The notes beneath the pieces were generated by a model that did no database searches, was not told the DNA's origin, and saw only the letters and a list, made by a program, of their open reading frames with translations. Below are positions 48,940-57,720 of a stretch of 64,000 nt of DNA, one piece after another (position 1 is the first letter of the stretch; each line of letters starts with the position of its first letter). The position numbers were made by a program, and so were the translations under genes. Location: NCBI RefSeq assembly GCF_000308215.1, contig NZ_CAJE01000020.1, positions 26,122 through 90,121 of the forward strand. Reading direction: 5' to 3'. The DNA is from Methanomassiliicoccus luminyensis B10 (lineage in GTDB: Archaea > Thermoplasmatota > Thermoplasmata > Methanomassiliicoccales > Methanomassiliicoccaceae).

Positions 48940-50286
48940 TTATTCTGGAGGGGCCCTGATGTAGCCCTGGTCCATGAGCAGCTTGGTCTCCCCGCGAGCG
49001 CGCCTGATGGCGGATTCGGCGCGATGCTGGAGCTCGTCCCTGCTGATCTTGATGCGGGCGACGCCGGTCTCCATGGCCTTCAGCCCGACGGCCACGGCCT
49101 CACGGGGGAATACTTCCCACTGGTCCATGTTGGGGACGATGTAGTCCTCCGACAGCCCGTGGTCCTCGGCCGTCTGCGCGATGGCCTCGGCCGCGGCGAT
49201 GCACATCTCGTCGGTGATGGTCCACGCACGTACATCGAGAGCGCCGCGGAAGATGCCGGGGAAGCCCAGAGAGTTGTTGACCTGGTTGGGGAAGTCGGAA
49301 CGGCCGGTGGCCACGATGCGGGCGCCGGCCTCCTTGGCCTCCCAGGGCCAGATCTCTGGCGTGGGGTTAGCGGTGGCGAACACGATGGCGTCGTCGGCCA
49401 TGCCCTTTATCCATTCCTTCTGGATGACCCCGGGGCCGGGGCGGGACGCCGCCACCACTATGTCGGCGCCCTCCATGGCCTCTTTGATGCCGCCGTGCAC
49501 GTGCTCGGCGTTGGAGTGCGTAGCCATCCACCACTTCTCGGCGTGGGTCTTCTTGACGTCCTCGCGGCCGGGGTGGAGGGTCCCCTTGCTGTCGACCATG
49601 ATGATGTTCTTGACATTGAATCCCGCCGTCACCATGATCCTGGCGATGGCGATGTTGGCGGCCCCGGCCCCGACCATGGCGACCTTGGACTCGGAGACCT
49701 TCTTGCCGACCACCTTGTGGGCGTTGATCGCTCCGGCGGTGACGATAGTGGCGGTACCCTGCTGGTCATCGTGCCATACCGGGATGTCCATCTCCTTCCG
49801 CAGGCGCTCCAGGATCTCGAAGCACTTGGGGTTCTCGATGTCCTCGAGGTTGATGCCGCCAAAGGAGGGGGCTAGGTGCTTCACGGTCTTGATGATCTCC
49901 TCGGTGTCCTTGGTGGCGAGGCAGATGGGCACGGCGTCCACGCCGCCCAGGTACTTGAACAAAAGGGCCTTGCCTTCCATGACCGGCAAACCGGCCTCGG
50001 GGCCGATGTCCCCCAAACCCAGCACCCTGGTGCCGTCGGAGACGATGGCGATCATGTTGCCCTTGGCGGTGTGCTCGTACACCTTCTCGGGGTTCTTCTT
50101 GATGTCCTTGCACGGCTCGGCGACCCCGGGAGTGTACCAGATGGCGAAATCGTTGAAGTCCCTCACCGGGCACTTGGCGGTGACCTCGATCTTCCCCTCG
50201 TAGAAGGGGTGGTACTTCATGGCGAGCTCGGCGGGCTTGTTAGCTTTCTTCAGCAGTTCTGTTTCGGTTTCTTTATCAGGACTCAT
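48940..50286 (-). CDS. Malic enzyme (malate dehydrogenase, decarboxylating)
   Basis: The 448-residue protein follows bacterial/archaeal malic enzymes: YTPGVAEPCKDI, SDGTRVLGLGDIGPEAGLPVMEGKALLFK with the catalytic Tyr/Lys region, HDDQQGTATIVTAGAINAHK, and the Rossmann loop MVGAGAANIAIARI. It converts malate to pyruvate and CO2 with NAD(P)+. The length is that of the short form without a phosphotransacetylase domain. It may supply pyruvate or NADPH. Its upstream region is shared divergently with the radical SAM-HhH gene. Confidence 0.95.
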   Translation of the reverse strand: MSPDKETETELLKKANKPAELAMKYHPFYEGKIEVTAKCPVRDFNDFAIWYTPGVAEPCKDIKKNPEKVYEHTAKGNMIAIVSDGTRVLGLGDIGPEAGLPVMEGKALLFKYLGGVDAVPICLATKDTEEIIKTVKHLAPSFGGINLEDIENPKCFEILERLRKEMDIPVWHDDQQGTATIVTAGAINAHKVVGKKVSESKVAMVGAGAANIAIARIMVTAGFNVKNIIMVDSKGTLHPGREDVKKTHAEKWWMATHSNAEHVHGGIKEAMEGADIVVAASRPGPGVIQKEWIKGMADDAIVFATANPTPEIWPWEAKEAGARIVATGRSDFPNQVNNSLGFPGIFRGALDVRAWTITDEMCIAAAEAIAQTAEDHGLSEDYIVPNMDQWEVFPREAVAVGLKAMETGVARIKISRDELQHRAESAIRRARGETKLLMDQGYIRAPPE

Positions 50287-50560
50287 GACCGCAACCCCTA
50301 TTCGTCGGAAATTTACGCATTAATTCGTAACAGCACTAATGGGTTTCTGGGGGAAAGATGCCGCAACGTTATTTAAGACTAATGCGGCGAGGAGGGCATG
50401 GGGTCGACCCCGGATTGGGAATCGTAAACGGACAGGGAGGTTTCGCAACAGGGCTGTCCGGCAAGCGCCATCGGTGCGAGGGCGAAGCGACACAATATAC
50501 ACTATACTGTATTATATGACAGAAGGGTTCGGCGCATGGGCCCGACGGGGCGCGGGTGAT
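50287..50560. other. Divergent intergenic region with a possible structured transcript
   Basis: This 274-base gap separates the malic enzyme (minus) and radical SAM (plus) genes. It contains GTTATTTAAGAC (about 50366), a GC-rich stretch with the palindrome GGGGTCGACCCC (about 50400-50411), a hairpin CGGACAG...CTGTCCG (about 50430-50462) and GCGCC-ATC-GGTGC, and finally an AT-rich promoter (50490-50516) for the plus gene. No gene can be supported. A small RNA between the two TATA-like elements is possible but weak. Confidence 0.35.
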
Positions 50561-52174
50561 ATGATGAAAGTGCTGGTGGTGGATGGGTACATCGATGAAC
50601 CGGCGTGCCTGGGCGTTCCTCCGTACATCTCACCGCAGGTCCGGGCCATCGCGGGAGCGGCCGTCGATGCGGGGGCCGAGGCCATTTACTCCACCGTAGA
50701 CCGCTTCAGGAAGGGAGAGGCGTTCCCCCGGGCGGACCTGAGCGTCCTCATGGCCGGGGCGGCCGTTCCCGGGAAGTACCTGCGGGCCATGCCCGCATCC
50801 GGTAAGGAGGTCGAACGGATGGCCGCCCAGCTCCCCGGGATGAGGGTCCTGGCGGGCCCGGCGGTTCTAGAACCGCGGTTCAGGGACGGCGGCATGTTCC
50901 ACCACCTTGCATCAAGGGACCCCGCGGCGATGGTGTACGACCTGCTGACGGGGAAGGAGCCGTCGGGTCGCTGGAGGAGCGTGGAGGAATGGAACCGGTG
51001 GCTGCTGGCGGGCGCCGACATCGTCAGGGACCATCCCGACTTCCCGCAGCCCCTGATCGCCGAGATCGAGACCTACCGGGGCTGCGTCCGCCACTCCTCC
51101 GGGGGATGCTCCTTCTGCGTCGAGCCGCTGAAGGGGGCACCGTCGTTCCGGGACGAGGAGGACATCATCGACGAGTGCAGGAAGCTGCACGAGCTGGGGG
51201 TGAGGAACTTCCGCCTGGGAGCGCAGACCTGCATCATCTCGTACAAGGCTGACCTGAGCACTGGCGATCCTCCGAGGCCGAACCCTGCCGCGGTGGAGAG
51301 GCTATTCTCCGGCATCGCCGATCTCGGCGTGGATGTGCTGCACGTGGACAATGCCAATCCCGCGGTCATCGCTGCGTATCCGGACGAGGGCAGGGAGGTG
51401 CTGCGCTCCCTGGTCCGGCACTGCACCCCCGGGAACGTGCTCGCGCTGGGGATGGAGAGCGCGGACCCCATGGTGGTGGAAGCGAACAACCTCAACTCCA
51501 CGGCGGAGCAGGTGATGGATGCCATACGGATCATCAACGAGGAGGGTGGGGAGGTCGGGGAGAACGGCCTGCCCCGGCTGCTGCCCGGGCTCAACCTCAT
51601 CATCGGACTGGACGGCGAGACCCCGCAGACCCTGGAGATCGACCACGCCTTCCTGAAGGAGGTGCTGGACCGGGGGTACCTGCTGCGCCGCCTGAACATC
51701 CGGCAGGTCATCCCGATCCGCCGGGAGTTCTCCTCGCCCATCTCCCACGCTCAGTTCGTCAAGTTCAAGGAGAGGGTTAGGGAGGAGATCGACCGCCCCA
51801 TGCTATCGCGCCTTGTGCCCGAGGGCCGGGCGCTGCGGGGAGTGTACACCGAGCTGCGGGACGGCGGCACAACCTTCGGGCGGCAGATCGGCTCCTACCC
51901 TCTGCTCATCGGCATTCCCTACCCAGTCGAACTCGGAAAGTTCGTCGACGTTGCCGTCGTCGGGTGGGGCTATCGCAGCATCACCGCCATCGAGCATCCC
52001 CTGAGGATCAATTCCTGCCCGCTGAAGGCGCTGGAGGCTTTGCCCGGAGTGGGAAGGAAGAGGGCGGTGCGGCTGTTCCGCAAGAGGCCCCTGCGAAGCA
52101 TGGACGACCTGGCCAAGGCGCTGGACGACCCCAAGGTGGCGGCGGGCCTGAAGGACCTTGTCTCGTTCGACTGA
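50561..52174 (+). CDS. Radical SAM protein with C-terminal helix-hairpin-helix
   Basis: From ATG 50561 the protein has 537 residues. An N-terminal alpha/beta domain of about 165 residues (KVLVVDGYIDEPACLGVPPYISPQ) resembles a cobalamin-binding-like Rossmann domain without DxHxxG. It is followed by a radical SAM cluster C-x7-C-x2-C in YRGCVRHSSGGCSFCVE (about 175-186), IIGLDGETPQTLEID further on, and a C-terminal HhH LEALPGVGRKRAVRLFRKRPL (about 493-513). This layout matches a methanogen-type radical SAM family of unknown substrate; the HhH suggests nucleic-acid targeting. The frame is open for 220 bases upstream, but promoter and ribosome site (GGGTGAT) favour 50561. Confidence 0.83.
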   Translation: MMKVLVVDGYIDEPACLGVPPYISPQVRAIAGAAVDAGAEAIYSTVDRFRKGEAFPRADLSVLMAGAAVPGKYLRAMPASGKEVERMAAQLPGMRVLAGPAVLEPRFRDGGMFHHLASRDPAAMVYDLLTGKEPSGRWRSVEEWNRWLLAGADIVRDHPDFPQPLIAEIETYRGCVRHSSGGCSFCVEPLKGAPSFRDEEDIIDECRKLHELGVRNFRLGAQTCIISYKADLSTGDPPRPNPAAVERLFSGIADLGVDVLHVDNANPAVIAAYPDEGREVLRSLVRHCTPGNVLALGMESADPMVVEANNLNSTAEQVMDAIRIINEEGGEVGENGLPRLLPGLNLIIGLDGETPQTLEIDHAFLKEVLDRGYLLRRLNIRQVIPIRREFSSPISHAQFVKFKERVREEIDRPMLSRLVPEGRALRGVYTELRDGGTTFGRQIGSYPLLIGIPYPVELGKFVDVAVVGWGYRSITAIEHPLRINSCPLKALEALPGVGRKRAVRLFRKRPLRSMDDLAKALDDPKVAAGLKDLVSFD

Positions 52175-52229
52175 CCCGGGCGATGCCGGCGGTGGAACTT
52201 TTTTATCCGCGCAAGCCCTGACTCAAGCG

Positions 52230-53315
52230 ATGGACTCCCTGCACTTCGCCAAGTACCCTTTTCTGAAGGATGCGGCAGAGTACCTCAAGGATCAGGGAGT
52301 GACGCTGGAGGAGCTGCTCGCCCACGACGTCTACCGCCCCGCCCGCACCAGGGGCAAGCTCAGGGTCATCGACGCTCTGGAGGACGGGGTCATTCACCTG
52401 CGTCCCATGGGCAGCCCGGTGGAGCGCCTGGAGGAGGTGCTCTCGTATCCCATGGCCCGCATGTTCGTCTCCTGCGTGGGGGACCGCTTCCTCGTCAGGA
52501 GGTACGCCCTGGCGGAGGGGGTGGCGATGTGCGAGAGGCTGGAGAAGGAGGAGCTGGAGATCGTGGAGGATGTGGCCTACCAGCTCGGGGTGAGGTCCTC
52601 GACCGACGGCGACGACCTCCGCATGCACTTCTCCGATTATCTGCGGTTCACCTCCCGCATGCGCAGCAAGGAGTGGAAGCTGGTCAACACCGAGGTCAAG
52701 AACGGCCGCGTGACCCTGACCCAGACGAAGTTCGCCAGGGTGCTCCAGCAGGCCCTCCAGGACCGCATCGAGGCCGAGCTCCCGCTCCCGGTGAACGACA
52801 CCATCGTGAAGGCGCTGGGCGAGGACCTGCGGGAGCTCAAGGACCGCACCGCCGTCAAGCGCGACCAGTTCAAGGCCAACGACTTCGGGAAGGTGAGCGT
52901 AGAGAACTTCCCGCCGTGCATGAAGCACCTCATCGGGATGTCCCAGGCGGGGGAGAACATGCCCCATTCCGGACGCTTTTCCCTGGTGGCCTTCCTGCAC
53001 AGCATCGGGCTGTCGTCCGATGACATCCTGGCCCTGTTCGCCACCTCGCCGGACTTCGACGTCTCCAAGACCAAGTACCAGGTGGACCACATCACCGGGG
53101 AGACCTCCGGGACGGAGTACACGCCCCCGGAATGTTCGACCATGAAGAGCTACGGCATCTGCTTCAACCCGGACAATCTGTGCAACTCCAGGTATCCCAT
53201 CAAGCATCCGCTCAACTATTATAGGATAAAGAACAACCCGCGGAAGCCCGCCCCCAAAAAGGGGCCTAAGGCGGCACCATCTTCCAGATCTTCAGAGCCC
53301 GCTGCACCGCAGTGA
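52230..53315 (+). CDS. priL: DNA primase large subunit PriL
   Basis: The 361-residue protein has the archaeal/eukaryotic PriL architecture: a helical N-terminal half (FAKYPFLKDAAEYLKDQG...) and a C-terminal iron-sulfur domain with cysteines near 230 (FPPCMKHLI), 302 and 311 (CSTMKSYGIC) and 317 (LCN), which hold a [4Fe-4S] cluster. It partners PriS in RNA primer synthesis; priS is not in the window. The last 30 residues are a Lys/Pro/Ser-rich tail. ATG 52230 follows a T-rich CTTTTTTATCC about 25 bases upstream, consistent with a leaderless message. Its 3' end overlaps the convergent CDP-alcohol transferase gene. Confidence 0.94.
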   Translation: MDSLHFAKYPFLKDAAEYLKDQGVTLEELLAHDVYRPARTRGKLRVIDALEDGVIHLRPMGSPVERLEEVLSYPMARMFVSCVGDRFLVRRYALAEGVAMCERLEKEELEIVEDVAYQLGVRSSTDGDDLRMHFSDYLRFTSRMRSKEWKLVNTEVKNGRVTLTQTKFARVLQQALQDRIEAELPLPVNDTIVKALGEDLRELKDRTAVKRDQFKANDFGKVSVENFPPCMKHLIGMSQAGENMPHSGRFSLVAFLHSIGLSSDDILALFATSPDFDVSKTKYQVDHITGETSGTEYTPPECSTMKSYGICFNPDNLCNSRYPIKHPLNYYRIKNNPRKPAPKKGPKAAPSSRSSEPAAPQ

Positions 53316-53904
53316 TATTGCCGACCACCGCGAACCACAGCATCACCAGCTCGAAGGCGGAGAGGCTTATCGGCCCGATGGCCAGCCACCCGTCGGAGGT
53401 GAAGGCGAAGAACAGCATCTGCAGCAGGGGCGCCGCGATCAGCAGGACCACGCGGTCCGCTCTCCCCAGCAGGCCGGAGTAGAGCCTCCCCGCGCCGATG
53501 GCCTGGGCCTGAGTGCCCATGTAGCTGGTGAGCAGCACGCCGATGATGGCCACTATGCCGATGTAGGGGCTGCACCACGCGCTCACCGCCACCGCGCCGA
53601 TCATGATTATGTCGGCGTAGCGGTCCAGGACGTGGTCCAGCAGGTCGCCGCGGCGGGACGCCTTCCCGGTGAGGCGGGCGACCTTCCCGTCCAGGGCGTC
53701 GAAGAAGCCGCTCGCCAGCACCGCGATCGAGGCCAGGGGCAGCAGCACCTGCCACCATTCCGGGCTGATGAATATGAGCACGCCGGCCACTATCGACAGG
53801 ACGAAAGCGAGCCAGGACACCGTGTTGGGATGGAACCTCGACAGGGCCTTGGCCACCGGCTCGATGATGAACTCCACGCTCTGGCGCTTGGAATCTAGAA
53901 CCAA
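53266..53904 (-). CDS. CDP-alcohol phosphatidyltransferase family protein
   Basis: The 212-residue polytopic protein carries the full catalytic motif D-x2-DG-x2-AR-x8-G-x3-D-x3-D as FDALDGKVAR...GDLLDHVLD (D69, D72, G73, A76, R77, G86, D90, D94). The family moves a CDP-activated lipid onto an alcohol. In archaea this type makes archaetidylinositol phosphate, archaetidylglycerol phosphate or archaetidylserine; the exact head group is not evident, with archaetidylinositol-phosphate synthase the usual assignment for this length. It overlaps AK6 upstream by 10 bases and priL downstream (convergent) by 50. Confidence 0.88.
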   Translation of the reverse strand: MVLDSKRQSVEFIIEPVAKALSRFHPNTVSWLAFVLSIVAGVLIFISPEWWQVLLPLASIAVLASGFFDALDGKVARLTGKASRRGDLLDHVLDRYADIIMIGAVAVSAWCSPYIGIVAIIGVLLTSYMGTQAQAIGAGRLYSGLLGRADRVVLLIAAPLLQMLFFAFTSDGWLAIGPISLSAFELVMLWFAVVGNITAVQRALKIWKMVPP

Positions 53905-54422
53905 TCCAACACCTCCCCGCTCCAGTCCACATTCCCCACCCCGTACTTCTCCTTTTCTCCTGCCAGCACCCGCTCGACGGCGTCAGCGACCTCCTCTGGG
54001 GTCAGTTCGGTGGTGTCGATCTCGGCGACATCGGAGGATGATTCCACCGATTCCACCAATATGACGTCCAAGGCCTCCGCCTCCACGTTCTCCCGCACCT
54101 TCTCGGGGCCCCATCCGCGGGACTCCAGGCGCCTGGCCAGGACCGAGGGGCGGCAGCGCAGGACCACGATGAGGTCCGTGGTCACCAGGTGGGACAGGTG
54201 CCCGATCAGGAGGACCGGGTCGCCTGCCAGGCACTTCCGCAGCGCCGCGTCCAGCACCTCGGGGTCGACATTATAGCTCCCCCGCTCCTCGTCATAGGAG
54301 TCGTAGAGCCCCTTCTCCTTGACGAAATCACCGAGCTCGATGATGCGGTGGCCGCGCGATGCCAATATTTTCCCGGCGCTGCTTTTTCCCGTTCCCGGCG
54401 TGCCGGTGATGGAGGCTATCAC
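53895..54422 (-). CDS. Adenylate kinase AK6/Fap7-like NTPase
   Basis: The 175-residue protein has a Walker A GTPGTGKSS at 7-15, a short NMP-binding segment IELGDFVKEKGLYDSYDEERGSYNVD, GHLSHLV and LRCRPSVLARRLESRGWGPEKVRENVEAE. This is the AK6/Fap7 (hCINAP) family, an archaeal-eukaryotic kinase/ATPase that helps the final maturation of the small ribosomal subunit with S11. It starts at GTG with a TATA-like ATAACTATTTT about 25-30 bases ahead. Translationally coupled to the following lipid gene. Confidence 0.92.
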   Translation of the reverse strand: MIASITGTPGTGKSSAGKILASRGHRIIELGDFVKEKGLYDSYDEERGSYNVDPEVLDAALRKCLAGDPVLLIGHLSHLVTTDLIVVLRCRPSVLARRLESRGWGPEKVRENVEAEALDVILVESVESSSDVAEIDTTELTPEEVADAVERVLAGEKEKYGVGNVDWSGEVLDWF

Positions 54423-54731
54423 GATTGATGCAGGGCGATGACGCAGAAAATAGTTATGCCCTGATGGCCGGGGTGGGGACCCCGGCGTAGGTATAGTTCC
54501 CGCGTGGACCTTCTCCTTCCATTGGGGATTAACAGATTCTCTTTGCCGTATTAAAGGGGTTGTTGAGCATGCTACAGTTAGTTTTTAATATGGGGAATAA
54601 GGGGTGAAACATCTGGATACGATTTTTCTCGGGGCCCCTGCCCCTCCGCGGCGGCGCTCCTTTTTTCCGCCGCTGTCGGAGCGTAGGAACGGGCGTCCCG
54701 GACCATCTGGAGCAGGACATGTCCTTGAGGA
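54423..54731. other. Intergenic region between AK6 and truA
   Basis: This 309-base gap holds the AK6 promoter (about 54440-54455), an AT-rich stretch with TTTTTAATATGG near 54573-54585, and a GC-rich inverted repeat CGGCGG...CCGCCG around a T6 run (54649-54673). The repeat could be part of a terminator. No coding frame that I can support is present. Confidence 0.5.
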
Positions 54732-55529
54732 TCACCTGCCTGGGCACCGGGAGAGCAGGGAGTCGATGAAGGCCAGGCGGGAGAAGGCGTCCTGCCGGTA
54801 CCTCTCCGCCCGCCGGAGCATGGTGGGCGGGCATTCCGGGACCATCTCGAACCCGTACTCTATGTCCATGAGAGTGAGCCCTTCCGCCGGGGCGAGGCCA
54901 AAGGACAGGTCCTTGCCGTCCAGGGCGGCTTTGACGTCCTCGGGGGGCGCTTTCCCCCGCGCCACCGCGTCCATGGCCGCCACCATCCTGCGCACCTGGT
55001 TCCTCAGGAACTCGCGGGAGCGCAGGTCGATCACGATGAGGTCGCCCACCTCAAAGACCTCGATGCTCTCCATGATCTTTACGGTGGAGCGGCCGTCCGG
55101 CTTGCAGAAGCGCTTGAGGTCGTGCTTCCCCTCGAACAGCTCGGCGCACCGCCTCATGGCCTCGAGGTCCTGCTCTCCATACGGCAGCAGGTAGCGGTAC
55201 CACCGCCCCTTGGCCCGACGGGGGGTGAAGTTCTCCGGCACCTCGGCCACGGCGTAGAAATAGGCGTCCTCGACGGCGGAGTTCAGCGCGCGCAGCAGCG
55301 CCTTCTTCGAGAACGAGGTGTCGAAGGCGGTCACATTGCCCAGGGCGCTCACCCCCCGGTCGGTGCGGCTGGCGAACTTGAAGCGGGACCCCTGCACCGA
55401 CCCGATGGCCCCTATCTTCACCAGGGCGCCGATAGTTTCCGATTCGACCGTGCGCTCCCCGGGCTGGCGCTGGGAACCCATGAACGCCCTGCCGTCGTAG
55501 GCGAGCTTTACCGCTGCGCGCCAGACCAC
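54732..55529 (-). CDS. truA: tRNA pseudouridine synthase A
   Basis: The 265-residue protein has the TruA core: VKLAYDGRAFMGSQRQPGERTVESE, the catalytic RTDRGVSALGNV with D57, and RYRYLLPY-like WYRYLLPYGEQD, then FEVGDLIVIDLRSREFLRNQVRRMVAAM. It forms pseudouridine at positions 38-40 of tRNA anticodon arms. It is divergent from trmJ, another tRNA-modifying gene, with only 46 bases between the starts and ATTAAG-type promoter elements in between. Confidence 0.95.
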   Translation of the reverse strand: MVWRAAVKLAYDGRAFMGSQRQPGERTVESETIGALVKIGAIGSVQGSRFKFASRTDRGVSALGNVTAFDTSFSKKALLRALNSAVEDAYFYAVAEVPENFTPRRAKGRWYRYLLPYGEQDLEAMRRCAELFEGKHDLKRFCKPDGRSTVKIMESIEVFEVGDLIVIDLRSREFLRNQVRRMVAAMDAVARGKAPPEDVKAALDGKDLSFGLAPAEGLTLMDIEYGFEMVPECPPTMLRRAERYRQDAFSRLAFIDSLLSRCPGR

Positions 55530-55575
55530 GTCAGGATTAAGTAGAAATCATCTATTAAGGCTTCCGCGAGGAACG

Positions 55576-56292
55576 ATGCCAGCAGTAAGAGTCGTCTTGG
55601 TCGAGCCCATGCATGACGGCAATGTCGGAGCGGTCGCCAGGGCCATGGCCAACTTCGGGTTCAAGGAGCTGCGCATGGTCGATCCCTGCGAGCTCACCGA
55701 GGAGGCGTACAAGAGAGCCAAGCATGCCGGGTACGTGCTGGAGAACGCCCTGGTGGTGCAGGGCTTCGAGGAGGCCGTCAGGGGCTGCGATCTGGTGGTC
55801 GGGACATCTGGAATAGTGACCGCCGGACCGAGGCACTTCGTGCGCATACCCGAGACGCCGAGGGCTTTCGCCTCCAAGATCAAGGACCACGAAGGGACCG
55901 TCGCCGTGGTGTTCGGCCCCGAGGACCTGGGCCTGACGCAGGAGCAGCTGGAGCGGTGCGACATGCTGGTGCACATCCCCTCCGACCCCGACTATGCGGT
56001 CCTGAACCTCTCCCACGCGGTGTCCATCGTGCTGTACGAGATGTTCCTGACGAGGGATAGGCCGTACCATCCCGCGGTAGCGACCATCGAAGAGAAGGAA
56101 AAGCTGTTCGAGTTCTTCCACAATCTATTGGTGGCGATCGACTACCCCGACTACCGCCGGGACAAGACCGAGACCATGTTCCGCCGGATGATGGGTCGGG
56201 CCGTCCCGACGAAGTGGGAGTTCTATACGATCATGGGCGTGATCGGGGACGCCTACAAGATCATCGAGGGAAAGAAGCGCCTGCCCAAGTGA
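55576..56292 (+). CDS. trmJ: tRNA (2'-O) methyltransferase TrmJ
   Basis: The 238-residue SPOUT protein shows VVLVEPMHDGNVGAVARAMANFGF, VVFGPEDLGLTQEQLERC and YAVLNLSHAVSIVLYE, the three knot motifs of the TrmH/TrmJ group. Archaeal TrmJ methylates the 2'-OH of C32 in tRNA. The C-terminal 70 residues are the helical extension usual for TrmJ. It is convergent with the FtsZ2-like gene. Confidence 0.92.
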   Translation: MPAVRVVLVEPMHDGNVGAVARAMANFGFKELRMVDPCELTEEAYKRAKHAGYVLENALVVQGFEEAVRGCDLVVGTSGIVTAGPRHFVRIPETPRAFASKIKDHEGTVAVVFGPEDLGLTQEQLERCDMLVHIPSDPDYAVLNLSHAVSIVLYEMFLTRDRPYHPAVATIEEKEKLFEFFHNLLVAIDYPDYRRDKTETMFRRMMGRAVPTKWEFYTIMGVIGDAYKIIEGKKRLPK

Positions 56293-57345
56293 TCAGCCGG
56301 CCGCTCCCACCAGCTCTTCCAGGGTCTCGTCCAGCTTCTTCTCGTCCTTGGTCCTCGGCCCCCGCCGCTGCGGCACCTCCTTGATGCCGGTGATGACGGC
56401 CATGACCTTGATGAGGTCCCCGCAGTCGGGATCGACCCTGGCCCCGAATATGACCTGGGCGTCGGGGTCGAGCTGCTCGCTCATGCCGTCCAGCACTCTC
56501 GACACCTTCTTGACGGTGAGCTTGTTGCCCCCGGTGACGTGGATCATGGCGCCGGTGGCACCCTCGTAGTCCACCTCCAGCAGTGGGTTGCTGAGGGCGT
56601 CCTTCACCGCCCCGTCGGGGTCGGTGCTCTCGCCGTACAGGATCGTCGACACCCCCTTGTGCCGCATGATGGTGCGGAGGTCCGCGAAGTCCAGGTTCAC
56701 CATCGAGGGCACCGTTATCGCCTCCACCAGCCCCTTGATGACCTCGGAGATGAGCTGGTCCATCACCGTGAGGCCCTGGGCCATGGGCAGGTTGTTGACC
56801 ATCTCCAGGAGGCGGTTGTTGTCCAGCAGGAGCATCATGTCGGAGCTCTCGTTCAGCTTCTTGATGCCCCTCAGGGCCGCCTCCATCCTCCCGCCCCTCT
56901 CGAACTCAAAGGGGGTGGTGGCCATGGATATCACCAGGGAGCCGTGGCGCTTGGCCTGTTTGGCGACCACCGGCGCCACCCCGGTCCCGGTCCCTCCGCC
57001 CATGCCGGCGGTGATGAAGGTCAGGTCCACGTCCCTCAGTATGGTGTTGAGGGGGTCCAGGGCGTTCTCCGCGCAGGCCTCTCCCACATCGGGCAGGCCC
57101 CCCGCGCCGAGCCCCCTGGTCATGTCCTTGCCGATGAGCAGGCGGCGGTGGGCGTTGACGGTCTGAAGGTGGCTCTTGTCGGTGTTGATGGCAACCGTTT
57201 CCACTCCCCGGATGCCGATGTTCATCAGGCGGTTGACGCTATTGCATCCTCCCCCGCCGCACCCTATGACCAGGATCTTCAGCTGGGCGCATTCTTGCCT
57301 CAGCTCCTCCTCTGTGTCATAGTGCTCCACCGTCCCTTCCCCCAT
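56293..57345 (-). CDS. ftsZ2: Cell division protein FtsZ, FtsZ2-like
   Basis: The 350-residue tubulin-family GTPase has GCGGGGCNSVNRL (28-40), the tubulin signature GGGTGTG (116-122) in [17 protein letters not shown], and the T7-loop NLDFADL (217-223) that completes GTP hydrolysis in the next subunit. It differs clearly from the two tandem FtsZ genes 2.5 kb away (GPDVGEACAENAL, CNSVNRLM), which resemble each other. The short C terminus ends LDETLEELVGAAG. It lies 23 bases after a double ribbon-helix-helix gene on the same strand, mirroring the haloarchaeal cdrS-ftsZ2 operon; hence the tentative FtsZ2 name. Confidence 0.93.
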   Translation of the reverse strand: MGEGTVEHYDTEEELRQECAQLKILVIGCGGGGCNSVNRLMNIGIRGVETVAINTDKSHLQTVNAHRRLLIGKDMTRGLGAGGLPDVGEACAENALDPLNTILRDVDLTFITAGMGGGTGTGVAPVVAKQAKRHGSLVISMATTPFEFERGGRMEAALRGIKKLNESSDMMLLLDNNRLLEMVNNLPMAQGLTVMDQLISEVIKGLVEAITVPSMVNLDFADLRTIMRHKGVSTILYGESTDPDGAVKDALSNPLLEVDYEGATGAMIHVTGGNKLTVKKVSRVLDGMSEQLDPDAQVIFGARVDPDCGDLIKVMAVITGIKEVPQRRGPRTKDEKKLDETLEELVGAAG

Positions 57346-57368
57346 CGTCCCAGATCCGATGAAAAGAA

Positions 57369-57680
57369 CTAGTGCATCTCTTCCACTGCCCGGGTCAGCC
57401 TCTTCCGCGTGTACTCGCGCACCGCATTGCGGATGGCGTCGTCGATGGAAACGGAGTCACCGTCCTTCACCAGGGATTCCAGCTCCACCACGTTGCCCTT
57501 GGGCAGCTCCACGGTGACCCTCTCGATGTGCTCAGGAGTGAAGTGGCTCTCCACGAAGCTGTCGATGGCCGCGCGTATCGCGTCGGAGATGGTGGGGAAG
57601 CTACCGTCCTTCACCAGTGACTCAAGTGCGTCGACCTTGTCGCTCGGTATCCTGATGGTGATCCTTTCAGTGTCGCTCAT
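57369..57680 (-). CDS. cdrS: Tandem ribbon-helix-helix regulator, CdrS-like, upstream of ftsZ
   Basis: The 103-residue protein is an internal duplication of an RHH domain: ERITIRIPSDKVDALESLVKDGSFPTISDAIRAAIDSFV (about 5-43) and ERVTVELPKGNVVELESLVKDGDSVSIDDAIRNAVREY (about 53-90). One chain could therefore form a complete RHH fold by itself. In haloarchaea the RHH protein CdrS lies next to ftsZ2 and controls division genes. The same order here supports that role; the gene symbol is by analogy. A perfect 15-base palindrome sits over its predicted transcription start, suggesting autoregulation. Confidence 0.85.
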   Translation of the reverse strand: MSDTERITIRIPSDKVDALESLVKDGSFPTISDAIRAAIDSFVESHFTPEHIERVTVELPKGNVVELESLVKDGDSVSIDDAIRNAVREYTRKRLTRAVEEMH

Positions 57681-57720
57681 GTTCTGGCCCTTTCAGAGGT
57701 GCGTCCGACGGATTTTGATA

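Noticed and set aside
50339..50560. Extension of the radical SAM-HhH frame upstream
   Set aside because: The added 74 codons are Arg-rich (RRAWGRPRIGNRKRTGRFRNRAVRQ) and run through a TATA box; homology and ribosome site support ATG 50561.
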